Assembly (NCBI GenBank): GCA_026414565.1
Contig: JAOAIT010000009.1
Span: 124,001-188,000, forward strand
Direction of reading: 5' to 3'
Length of the DNA stretch: 64,000 nucleotides
Source of the DNA: Verrucomicrobiia bacterium
GTDB lineage: Bacteria; Verrucomicrobiota; Verrucomicrobiia; Limisphaerales; Fontisphaeraceae
How positions within the stretch are numbered: position 1 is the first letter of the stretch; every line of letters starts with the position of its first letter. Position numbers and translations under genes: made by a program. Below, in pieces: positions 46,750 to 54,903 of this stretch. The notes beneath the pieces are model-generated. The model did no database searches, was not told the origin of the DNA, and saw only the letters and a list, made by a program, of their open reading frames with translations.

Positions 46750-47673
46750 ATGAAACCCTTACAACTCCTGCATGGACTGGTGGCCGCACCGCATACCCCC
46801 TTTCGTGCAGACGGCTCGCTGAATCTGCCCGCGGTGGAGCGACAGGCAGAACATCTCCTGCGCCACGGGGTGCGCCTGGTTTTTATTTGCGGCACCACTG
46901 GCGAATGGGCCTCGCTCACGACGGCCGAGCGGCTGGCGCTGGTGGAGCGTTGGATGGCGGTTTCGCGCGGCACGGAGCTGAAGGTGGCGGTGCACGTGGG
47001 GGCCAATGCTCTCGAGGAAGCCCGCCTGCTGGCGGCGCACGCCCACCAGCAGGGCGCGCTGTGTATTGCCGCGGTGGCTCCTTCCTTTTTCAAACCAGGC
47101 ACGGTAGCCGATCTGGTCGAGTGGTGCGCGGCCGTGGCCGCGGCGGCGCCGGAGATGCCATTTTACTATTACGACATCCCGGCGTTCACAGGCGTGCAAC
47201 TGTCCATGCCGGAATTCTTGGAGCAGGCGGTGGAGCGGATACCCAATTTTGCCGGCTTGAAGTACACCGGGGGCGATTTAATGGCCTACCAGCGCTGCCT
47301 GCGGGTGGCAGACGGGGCGCTGGATGTGGCCTGGGGGCGGGATGAATGGTTGCTGGCGGCGCTGGCGCTGGGGGCAAAAGGCGCGGTGGGCAGCACTTAT
47401 AATTTGGCCGCGCCGCTGTATCATCGGCTGTTGCGCGCCTTCGAGCAGGGAGATTGGGAAACGGCGCGGCTGGAGCAGTTCCGGGCGGTGCAACTTATCG
47501 AATTGCTGGCACGTCACGGCTTTCTAGCGGCGACGAAAGCCGTCCTGGGGATGCTAGGCGTGGACGTGGGGCAGGTCAGACTGCCTTTGCGCGCCTTGAG
47601 CGAAGCCCAAATCCAATCGCTGCGCCGGGAGTTGGAGGGCTTGGGCTTTTGGGATTGGTTAAGCCGGCCCTGA
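46750..47673 (+). CDS. nanA: N-acetylneuraminate lyase-like aldolase
   Basis: 307 residues of the DapA/NAL class-I aldolase family. The Schiff-base Lys171 lies in FAGLKYTGGD; the pocket motif is GTTGEWASLT and Tyr141 precedes DIPAFTGV. The run FYYYDIPAFTGV ... GAVGSTYNLA resembles vertebrate NPL and the Bacteroidetes lyases more than E. coli NanA. It would split sialic acid into ManNAc and pyruvate. KDG aldolases and other keto-acid lyases share this fold, so specificity is likely but not proved. It is co-transcribed with the upstream MFS porter. Confidence 0.86.
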   Translation: MKPLQLLHGLVAAPHTPFRADGSLNLPAVERQAEHLLRHGVRLVFICGTTGEWASLTTAERLALVERWMAVSRGTELKVAVHVGANALEEARLLAAHAHQQGALCIAAVAPSFFKPGTVADLVEWCAAVAAAAPEMPFYYYDIPAFTGVQLSMPEFLEQAVERIPNFAGLKYTGGDLMAYQRCLRVADGALDVAWGRDEWLLAALALGAKGAVGSTYNLAAPLYHRLLRAFEQGDWETARLEQFRAVQLIELLARHGFLAATKAVLGMLGVDVGQVRLPLRALSEAQIQSLRRELEGLGFWDWLSRP

Positions 47674-47699
47674 TTGTCCTACGTCAAAGACACGCTGTT

Positions 47700-48368
47700 T
47701 CACAGAACCAACCTGCGCTGGCGTGGAAAGTAACCGACTTTGCGGTTGAGCAACATCTCAATCCCAATAATGCCCTGCACATTGGCCAGGTTGAGCGCCG
47801 TACCCAACAGTGTCGGCAACACTCCACAACGCAGCGTCGTCGTGACGGCCCCTAGGGACAACGGCACCTCGTAGGTTTCAGTGCTGAAATTGCCAATGCC
47901 GGGGTAAAAGTCAGTGAAGCTGCCCAGGGAGGGGAATTGGGTCAACATGGGACTCTGGAAATAGGACAACTGGGCCCCCGTGTCGAAAAACATCCGGAAT
48001 TCGTTACCGCGCACTTGAGCTTTCACCACAGGCACGCCCATGAGCGGCTCCAGCGGGATGCTTTCTCCGGAATGTTCCAGGGTGTCGGTGGAGAGGGTGA
48101 GACGGCCTGACTCCACCTCAAGGAGGTGATCAAATTTGTCCAGCACATCCCCGCCCAACAGGCCGGCGCAGGGCACACCAATGGCTTCCAGGAGAGCCGC
48201 CGCGGCGAGACCGTGAAAGGAGGAGTTAATGTTAAACGGCTGCCCCGCCAATGCGATCGTAGTATTTTTGCCAAAGCTGAGCGGTGAGCCGGTGTCGAGG
48301 AGCCATAACTCGCCCTCAACTTCAACAAACAAATGGCCGTTGCGGTGCTTGAGTGGGTAAGAATGCAT
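47700..48368 (-). CDS. Two-lobed retropepsin-like aspartic protease
   Basis: 222 residues, no signal peptide. Two homologous lobes can be seen: residues 1-93 with LLDTGSPLSF (Asp25-Thr-Gly) closing in LLGGDVLDKFDHLLEVESGR, and about 107-222 with MFFDTGAQLSYF (Asp129-Thr-Gly) closing in IIGIEMLLNRKVGYFPRQRR. Each lobe is a retropepsin-like (clan AA) unit, so a single chain supplies both catalytic aspartates, as in pepsin. Most bacterial relatives have one lobe and dimerise. The target is unknown. It is convergent with the sialate lyase gene. Confidence 0.85.
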   Translation of the reverse strand: MHSYPLKHRNGHLFVEVEGELWLLDTGSPLSFGKNTTIALAGQPFNINSSFHGLAAAALLEAIGVPCAGLLGGDVLDKFDHLLEVESGRLTLSTDTLEHSGESIPLEPLMGVPVVKAQVRGNEFRMFFDTGAQLSYFQSPMLTQFPSLGSFTDFYPGIGNFSTETYEVPLSLGAVTTTLRCGVLPTLLGTALNLANVQGIIGIEMLLNRKVGYFPRQRRLVL

Positions 48369-48494
48369 GTTTGATGGAGCAAAGATAAAATTGAAATGTT
48401 TTGCTTGTCAAGCGAAGGCCACAGGGAGGCGGTCCAATCGCCTGCCGCTGCCGGGGCGTCCTCGGCCTGTGCGCCGGTGATCTCGTTTGCCTGC

Positions 48495-50618
48495 CTATTT
48501 TTGCACCACGATGAGCCAGTCTTCCGCCGGCTCGGCTGGGGACGTGCCCAGCGCGACTTTGCTGCCACCACGGACCTGCCCCACCGAGCCTTGCTGCAAC
48601 GGCCCACCCTCGCGCGGGTTGAACCATTGCACCTTAAAGGCGCCGGCAGCCCCCGTTAAATCCAGCTCTGCCGGGCCGCTTTGCGTGCCGTTGGGCAAGT
48701 AGACCAGGTAAATCTCCCCCGCCCTGGCCAGGCAATACTTGCTGTTATCATTTTTGGCGTTGCCGATCAGCGCATTGGCGTTCTGCATTTCCCAGAAGGG
48801 GATTTTATGGTCCGCAAAAAATTGCAGGGCGATGCGGCAGAAATCCCACGAGCGATCCCGGCTGCGCCAGTCCTCGCACACGAGGTCATTTTGCGGCAGT
48901 TTGTAACCGAAGTAGTATTCCACGCCCGCACCGCCGGCCATGAGGTTGCCCCAGAGGGTCAGTTTGCGGATGTCGTGCAGATCATAGATGCGGTTGCCTT
49001 GCCCGACCTTGCCCTCAAAGCCGGCGTAGCCCGGATCCGGCGGCACGCCCAAATCCGCGGGGCCTTGTTCATCATTGGCCACCACCCAGGGTTTGCCGGC
49101 TCTGGCCGATTCCTGAACCCATTTCAGGGTGCGCTGGTGAGTCTGCGCCCAATCATTTTGCAGGCTGGCGCCGCTCAGCGCCGATTGCCGGCCCAGCAGC
49201 GGGGGATAGACCCGGTCCTGCCAGTGGGGATAGGTGTGAACCACGATCAAATGTTTGTAGGGATCCGTGTCGTGGAGGTACTGCGCCATCGCCCGTTGTT
49301 CCTCGGGGGTTTGGGTGTTTTCCTCGCCAAGGTTCCAATTCAGGGCCAAGGCATGGCCAAATCGTGCGATTAGCTCGCGGCAGTAGAGCTTGCGCTCCGG
49401 CCCCAGCGCGCCGCCGTCCAGCGCAGAGGGGACATTGCCGGGTGCCGCCCGGTCGCCCAGCCGGTTATCATCCATTTCCGTCTCCTGCAGTTTGAAGTGC
49501 AGATACAACCCCAGGCGGGTGGCGTGGTCAAACACGATGCCCCACTGATCAAGTTTTGAGCAGTCATAGTGCATTTTGTCGGTGGGCGCCACAAACGGCC
49601 AGACATCATCACCGTCCCCGCCCACATTATAGGGGAGAAACGAGAAGACGTTGCAGCCCTTGCCGGCCAGGTAATTCAGCGCGCCAATCAAGCCCTTGCC
49701 CTTGCCGTCCTTCCAGGTGGGATCGCCCGGCCGCCAATCCCGCACGTGCGCCTGCCAGGTTTTAAGCCCCGCCGGTGTGGCCTCGCCGGGGCGCGCCTGC
49801 CGGTTGGTCTTGCGGGAGAAGGTGCCGTCAAAGTCCGCAAAGGCGAGCAGGTTTTCTGGCGCGTCGGCGCCAGCTTTGAGGAAATATTCCCCCGTGCCCG
49901 CAAATTGGAGATGGTGTTTGCCCACGTATTGCAGGCGGCCCCGGGCGCGGAAATCGCGGCCGGTTTTATCAGTGGGCGCCACGTCGAAACTCCCGGTGCG
50001 CCCGTGGCCGATAACCGGCGCGCCAGCGGGTTTGTCCTGAAGAGCGACATGCGGGCCTTTAAGGAAGGAGATGGTGTAATTCCACCGGCCGGGTTTGTCC
50101 GGCGACAAATGGGCGCGCCAGCGGGTGCCTGCCTCGGCGGAGGAATGGGCGGCGCTGCCATCCGCCGCGAAGTAACCGGGCACCCGATATCGCGGCGTGC
50201 CGGATTCGTGGACAAACTCCACGGTAAGGCAGTAATCGGTGAAGGGATTGGGATCATTATTGCGCTCATGGGCGTAGGGTCCGTCCACCGTCAACGTCAC
50301 CTTGTGCCATTGTTTCAGCTCGCCGGACAGGGTGACCTCGCCCCTGCCATCGGGCTGACGCGGTGGCTGCAAGGGCGGTCCTGCGGGCGCGGGCGGCGGG
50401 AGGGCGGCCGCCAAAACGGGGGGCAGTTTGTCCACGGCGGCACGGGTGGCTTCATCGGCGGGGCTGAACACCAGCGCCGCCCAGCGGGATCGGCTGAACT
50501 CCTTGCCGTCGGCGGAGCCCACCTGGGAGGCGACAGTCAAGTTGTCGCCGCTAGCCAGAGTTGTCATGGACACGAGGGCGGCTGCCAGGCTGCCAAGGGA
50601 GATGATGTTTGTGCGCAT
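48495..50618 (-). CDS. DUF5060-type secreted glycoside hydrolase
   Basis: 707 residues after an N-terminal signal peptide (ISLGSLAAALVSMTTLASG). An N-terminal DUF5060 beta domain (about 100-185, with WHKVTLTVDGPYAHE) leads to a glycosidase TIM barrel, with GKGCNVFSFLPYNVGGDGDD, LYCRELIARFGHALALNWNLGEENTQ (probable acid/base Glu) and WVVANDEQGP (possible second carboxylate). A putative collagen-binding-type domain ends the protein. The enzyme likely acts on a plant or animal glycan; the substrate is unknown. An upstream open frame to 50666 is not needed. It stands near the sialate genes and aspartic protease. Confidence 0.87.
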   Translation of the reverse strand: MRTNIISLGSLAAALVSMTTLASGDNLTVASQVGSADGKEFSRSRWAALVFSPADEATRAAVDKLPPVLAAALPPPAPAGPPLQPPRQPDGRGEVTLSGELKQWHKVTLTVDGPYAHERNNDPNPFTDYCLTVEFVHESGTPRYRVPGYFAADGSAAHSSAEAGTRWRAHLSPDKPGRWNYTISFLKGPHVALQDKPAGAPVIGHGRTGSFDVAPTDKTGRDFRARGRLQYVGKHHLQFAGTGEYFLKAGADAPENLLAFADFDGTFSRKTNRQARPGEATPAGLKTWQAHVRDWRPGDPTWKDGKGKGLIGALNYLAGKGCNVFSFLPYNVGGDGDDVWPFVAPTDKMHYDCSKLDQWGIVFDHATRLGLYLHFKLQETEMDDNRLGDRAAPGNVPSALDGGALGPERKLYCRELIARFGHALALNWNLGEENTQTPEEQRAMAQYLHDTDPYKHLIVVHTYPHWQDRVYPPLLGRQSALSGASLQNDWAQTHQRTLKWVQESARAGKPWVVANDEQGPADLGVPPDPGYAGFEGKVGQGNRIYDLHDIRKLTLWGNLMAGGAGVEYYFGYKLPQNDLVCEDWRSRDRSWDFCRIALQFFADHKIPFWEMQNANALIGNAKNDNSKYCLARAGEIYLVYLPNGTQSGPAELDLTGAAGAFKVQWFNPREGGPLQQGSVGQVRGGSKVALGTSPAEPAEDWLIVVQK

Positions 50619-50865
50619 GATTGACAGGTTGAAGCTTGAGGTTAAAGCGGCGATGGCGTGCGTCAAGGCATCTCACCGTGGCGGCCCCAAGATAATAACC
50701 CGAGGGTGAAGCGATGCGGTGACCGCGCAGCTAAGAGGGTTAAGCACGGCTTGGGCAATCAGTCTATCCGGGGGATTGCTGGCAGAGTATGCCCCCCCGG
50801 CTACTCTCCTGCCCCGCGAGCTGCGATGGCGTCCAAGCTTGGCAAAAAGGCCGGCAATTTGAATA

Positions 50866-51366
50866 ATGCCGCCCATGGAACAAACGCCGCCGGGTTTTCC
50901 CGGTTTTTTACGTGATCTTTCGCCGGAAGCCATCAGCCGGCTGGGCGATCAGGGTTTGCGCGAGCATTTGCTGGCGCAGGCCCGGGCCGCTCACGCCCGC
51001 CATGCGCCGCTCACCTTTGAAAAACTGCCGCAACTTCTGGCAGATCCGGATTGTGTACGGTATCCGGTGCGGTTGATGTTTGAAGTGGGACCGATGGCGC
51101 CGCATCAATTTGCCGAGCCGGGCCCGGATCCGCAGGAGCCGGCCGGCCCGGCGCGGGTGTTGTATGTGCGGCCCACCCTGTGGGACAAACCGGACCTGCT
51201 GCCGCTGGCCGTAGCCTACATGATTCCGGTCATCAACTACGGGGAATTGATAAAGGATGATCATGCCTTGCTGTACGGCGCGGCCTTGTTGGGCCTGACG
51301 GAGGAGGATTATTATGAGCAATTGTGCGCCATGGCCGATGCCTGCGGCGTGGCCCCGAGTCCTTAA
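50866..51366 (+). CDS. Conserved-looking protein of unknown function
   Basis: 166 residues, soluble, slightly acidic. Features: a helical N-terminal part (FLRDLSPEAISRLGDQGLREHLL), a middle strand region (RVLYVRPTLWDKPDLLPLAVAYMIPVINYG) and a C-terminal helical pair with EEDYYEQLC. I do not recognise a family and no catalytic pattern is obvious. An in-frame ATG at 50875 is an alternative start. The lipoprotein gene follows 29 bases later. Confidence 0.7.
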   Translation: MPPMEQTPPGFPGFLRDLSPEAISRLGDQGLREHLLAQARAAHARHAPLTFEKLPQLLADPDCVRYPVRLMFEVGPMAPHQFAEPGPDPQEPAGPARVLYVRPTLWDKPDLLPLAVAYMIPVINYGELIKDDHALLYGAALLGLTEEDYYEQLCAMADACGVAPSP

Positions 51367-51395
51367 GCCCTGACGGCGAGCCGGGTGTTGCCATC

Positions 51396-52127
51396 ATGAT
51401 GAAGTCAGTCCCGAGCAATTTTTCATGGCGATGGGCATTCGTGCTGGGCCTGCTGGTGGGGACAAGCCTCGGAGCAGGTTGCCGCACCGCCCTCCAAACC
51501 GCCCCTGTTCACGCGTTGCCGGCGCGTGCCAGCCTGGAGCAGGAGGGAGTGGTATTGGCGGCGGTGACGGCCTTGGGCGGGGGTGAATATGTGGCGGCGG
51601 ACGCCCTGGGGGAGGTGGTCCTCAAGCAGTTTCGGGAGGTGCGCCCCTGGCTGAAAGTCCTGTCCCTGGAGGACGCCCGGCGGGCCATGACGCAAAATCG
51701 CCACGCTGAGCTAATGAAAAAAGTGGCCAAGACGGGCCGTTGGACGGAGGAGCATTTGGCAGAGTTGAGTCCCTTGACCAATGTGGCCCGTTATGCGCTG
51801 GTCGTGGACGTCGCCCGCTCGCAGGAGAGCCAGATGGTTTATCGCAATTATCAGGAGGAATATCTCTATCATGGGGCGGTGGGCACTCCCATGACTTATG
51901 AGGTGATCAGCGGTGGGCGGCGCACAGTGACATTGGTGTTTTATTTGTGGGATTTGCGTCAAGGCAAAACCCTCTGGGTGACCTCCGGCACGGCTTCGCG
52001 CCGGGCCGCGGTGCGCCAGAGCGGTTATGAGTCACTTTACCGGCCTGCGCCTGCCGCGGGGATCCCCTCGGTGGTGGAAGTGAGCGAGAGTATTGCCCGC
52101 CAGGCGGCGCGCCGTCTGCCGCGATGA
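51396..52127 (+). CDS. Putative secreted lipoprotein
   Basis: 243 residues. The N-terminus has a positive start, a hydrophobic segment and GTSLGAGC, a lipobox with a weak -3 position, so lipidation is probable but not certain. The rest has a strand-rich central part (LWVTSGTASRR, VTLVFYLWDLRQGKTLWV) resembling small TolB/GNA1162-type lipoproteins; the exact family is not recognised. The stop overlaps the start of the methyltransferase by 4 bases, showing translational coupling. Confidence 0.78.
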   Translation: MMKSVPSNFSWRWAFVLGLLVGTSLGAGCRTALQTAPVHALPARASLEQEGVVLAAVTALGGGEYVAADALGEVVLKQFREVRPWLKVLSLEDARRAMTQNRHAELMKKVAKTGRWTEEHLAELSPLTNVARYALVVDVARSQESQMVYRNYQEEYLYHGAVGTPMTYEVISGGRRTVTLVFYLWDLRQGKTLWVTSGTASRRAAVRQSGYESLYRPAPAAGIPSVVEVSESIARQAARRLPR

Positions 52128-52807
52128 GTGCCGCTCCACAGCCAGAGCTGGAGAAACGCCCGCCGTCATGCCCCGTCCCGCGGCATCCGTGCAATACGCT
52201 GTGGTGGAATCGCTGGCGCTACACCCTTTGGGCGCCCACGTATGATGCGGTGGCGGGCAGTTTCAATTGGGCACGGCAACGGGCCATCGAGTGCCTGGCG
52301 CTGCAGCCGGGCGAACGATTGTTAATCGCCGGCGCCGGGACGGGGCTGGATTTGCCGTATGTCCCCCGGGGGGTGCAGATCACGGCGGTGGATTTGACAC
52401 CGGCCATGCTCAAGCGGTTGGAAGCCAGGGCGGCCAGGCTGGGCATGACTGTGGAGGCGCGCGTCATGAATGTGCAGGCCCTGGAGTTTGCGGAGGCCTC
52501 CTTCGATGCGGTGCTGCTCCATCTCATTCTGGCTGTGGTGCCGGATCCGATTCAATGCTTGCGCGAAACGGAGCGCGTTTTGAAACCGGGAGGCCAGGTC
52601 TCTGTCATGGACAAATTCCTTCCCCCGGCCGGTTGGGCGCGTCTTCTTCTCAAACTGGCCAATCCGCTGCTGGGATTAATTGCCAGCGAGGCCAATCGCG
52701 AGTTGGCGCCCATCGTCGCCGCCACCCAACTTGAAATTGTGCGTGATGAAGCCGCTCTCGGGCGGGGATGGTTTCGGTTGGTGCTATTACGCAAACCCGC
52801 GGCCTGA
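52124..52807 (+). CDS. Class I SAM-dependent methyltransferase
   Basis: 227 residues. The SAM-binding motif is LLIAGAGTGLDLPYVP and later strands are ITAVDLTPAML and FDAVLLHLILAVVPDP, then ERVLKPGGQVSVMDKF. It is close to the phosphatidylethanolamine/ubiquinone methyltransferase-like group (type 11/25). The C-terminal part has two hydrophobic stretches that may touch the membrane. The start codon overlaps the stop of the lipoprotein gene (ATGA). The substrate is unknown. Confidence 0.9.
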   Translation: MSAAPQPELEKRPPSCPVPRHPCNTLWWNRWRYTLWAPTYDAVAGSFNWARQRAIECLALQPGERLLIAGAGTGLDLPYVPRGVQITAVDLTPAMLKRLEARAARLGMTVEARVMNVQALEFAEASFDAVLLHLILAVVPDPIQCLRETERVLKPGGQVSVMDKFLPPAGWARLLLKLANPLLGLIASEANRELAPIVAATQLEIVRDEAALGRGWFRLVLLRKPAA

Positions 52808-52858
52808 TGTCTCGGCGTTTGAGCACCGCCCCCGGCCGCCTTGTGATTCTGGCGGTGA

Positions 52859-54838
52859 TTATTTCAGGGTTCCCATAAAACCGCCATACGGGAGCATTTT
52901 TATGGTGGGTGATTGGCCGGACTGCCATGTCAGGCGTTGCGCGTGGAAGCTGCGTGCCTCCTGGCCATCGCCAATGAGCAGTAATTCGCCCCGGTTTGCT
53001 TTCAGCCAGGGACCGAACTCAAGGCGCACTTCGCGGGCCTGGTTCTGGCCGTTCACCCCCGCAAGGTACCAGATGCCGCCCCGGCGTCGGGCCAACACGA
53101 CGAATTGGCCTGGGTAGCCGGCGAGAAAACGGGTGTCATCCCATGCCACGGGCAGCTCTTTGAGCCATTGTTTTGGTTCTGCGGGCAGTGCCCGATACGC
53201 CTCCGGTTTGTCGGCAAAATGAACCCAGCCCGATTCAAACAGGGCGGCCAGGGCCAGTTCGTGGGCGTAGGTGGTGAGATGCTTGTGATTATGCTCGGTG
53301 AGCGCCACAGGGGTGTAATCCATGGGCCCCACCACGTTGCGGGTAAAGGGGGTGATGGTGTTCTGCACGGGCGCTCGCTGCGGGAAGTCGCTGGTGAAGA
53401 TGTAGTTTTCCGCTCCGCGCACCGCCTCCATGCTCAGCAGGTGTGGATAGGTGCGGGACCAGCCGCGGGGGAGAGTGCAGCCGTGAAAGTTGACCAGAAT
53501 CTGGTAATCGGCAGCGTCTTGCAAAATCTGGTGATAAAGCTGGATGACGTTTTGTTTGTCGCTTTGAAAGAAATCCACCTTGATGCCTCTGACCCCGGAT
53601 TTCTTGAGCCAGTCCAGTTCAAAGCGCCGCACTTCGCGGTAGGTCAGGCAATCCCGGGGTTTTTCGGTTACGATGTTGTGGGGGCCGCCGGAATTGTACC
53701 AGAGCAGGATGCCCACGCCTTTGCTTTTGGCATGGCGGAAAACATCGCCCAGGCTGCCGTTGTCCATAAGCGTCCAGTTGGCATCCACCAGCACGTATTC
53801 CCAGCCCATCTCGGCGGCAAAATCCACAAACTGCTTTTGTTTGGCGGCATCCTGGGGGCTGGGCGGGTCAGACCACCAGCTCCAGGCCACGCGGCCCGGC
53901 TTGATCCAGTCGGTATCTTTTAGAATGCTGGGTGGCGAGAGGTCTTCCACCAGAGTGGACTCCACAATGCTGGCCGGCGATCCCCCAAGCATGATGACCC
54001 GCCAGGGCATTTCCCACGGCAGAGAGGAGACGGGAAAGACGCTGCCGGTGTTATTGCCCTCATTGGGGGCGGGCCAGCGCACGCGATACACGCCCATGGG
54101 GGCTTCACTTTGCAGGCGGGTGCCGCAATAGTTAGTGCCGAGGCCGGCTTCGGTAATCAGACCCCACACGCGCGCATCTCCCGTGCGAAACAGCAGCGGA
54201 TAGGACCAGCCATTGGTGGTGGGGGAGGGGATGCCGACGGGGATTTCATTTTCATAATAAGTCTCATAAGCCGGCGCATAGACCGTTACCTGATCCGCCG
54301 GATGGGCCCAGATTCGCCCGTCCTTGGGCAGGGCGAAACCCGTCGCTTCGGCGGCCATCAGCGCCTGGGCCAGGGGTTGGCGTTCAGGGAGACGGTAACG
54401 GAAGGCCACCCCATCATTGGCGGCACGAAAATCCACCTCCAGCATCCTTCCCTTTTCACCGCGCAGGATCAGCGTCATCTGGCGGGCCTGGTGCAGGCGC
54501 TCCCGGCGTTTGCCGTGCAGGGCTATGTAGCGCTCTTCGATGCTTTTGGGGGGCAGGGCGGTGACCACCGACAGATGACGGCTCAAGTCTGTGTCAGCCA
54601 GCACCAGCCCCAGAGGCGAGCTGTCCACCGCAGTTTGCCCGTTCCATTCGATCCGGTAGTAAAGCCTGCGGCCGGCGGGGTAGTCACGCTGCCGTCCCAA
54701 GTCGGCCAGTTGCACAATGACCGATATTTGCCCATTCGGAGAGGTGACCTTCCAGCTTGAAGGGGAGGCCGCCGCGGCGCCTCCGGCCATTGCCCACAGC
54801 AGGCCCGGCAGCACCAGGCCAAGGACTCGATGTCTCAT
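52859..54838 (-). CDS. Glycoside hydrolase family 97 (probable retaining alpha-galactosidase/glucosidase)
   Basis: 659 residues with a signal peptide. It shows the GH97 plan: an N-terminal beta-sandwich (about 25-270), a TIM barrel with WSWWSDPPSPQD, MGWEYVLVDANWTL, GILLWYNSGGPHN, and RGIKVDFFQSDKQNVIQLYH containing Asp422, then the C-terminal part ending YLAGVNGQNQAREVRL. In the retaining GH97 subgroup the nucleophile is the Asp in this KVDFF-type strand; the inverting SusB group lacks it. The retaining mechanism is thus likely, the substrate less so. It is 65 bases downstream of the propeller kinase on the same strand. The frame upstream of 54838 overlaps the kinase and is not used. Confidence 0.92.
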   Translation of the reverse strand: MRHRVLGLVLPGLLWAMAGGAAAASPSSWKVTSPNGQISVIVQLADLGRQRDYPAGRRLYYRIEWNGQTAVDSSPLGLVLADTDLSRHLSVVTALPPKSIEERYIALHGKRRERLHQARQMTLILRGEKGRMLEVDFRAANDGVAFRYRLPERQPLAQALMAAEATGFALPKDGRIWAHPADQVTVYAPAYETYYENEIPVGIPSPTTNGWSYPLLFRTGDARVWGLITEAGLGTNYCGTRLQSEAPMGVYRVRWPAPNEGNNTGSVFPVSSLPWEMPWRVIMLGGSPASIVESTLVEDLSPPSILKDTDWIKPGRVAWSWWSDPPSPQDAAKQKQFVDFAAEMGWEYVLVDANWTLMDNGSLGDVFRHAKSKGVGILLWYNSGGPHNIVTEKPRDCLTYREVRRFELDWLKKSGVRGIKVDFFQSDKQNVIQLYHQILQDAADYQILVNFHGCTLPRGWSRTYPHLLSMEAVRGAENYIFTSDFPQRAPVQNTITPFTRNVVGPMDYTPVALTEHNHKHLTTYAHELALAALFESGWVHFADKPEAYRALPAEPKQWLKELPVAWDDTRFLAGYPGQFVVLARRRGGIWYLAGVNGQNQAREVRLEFGPWLKANRGELLLIGDGQEARSFHAQRLTWQSGQSPTIKMLPYGGFMGTLK

Positions 54839-54903
54839 GGGCGAAAGTCTGGCGGTTGTCTCCGGCGGCGAAAAGCTTTTTGTGGCTGGACTGTTGTGGC
54901 TGG

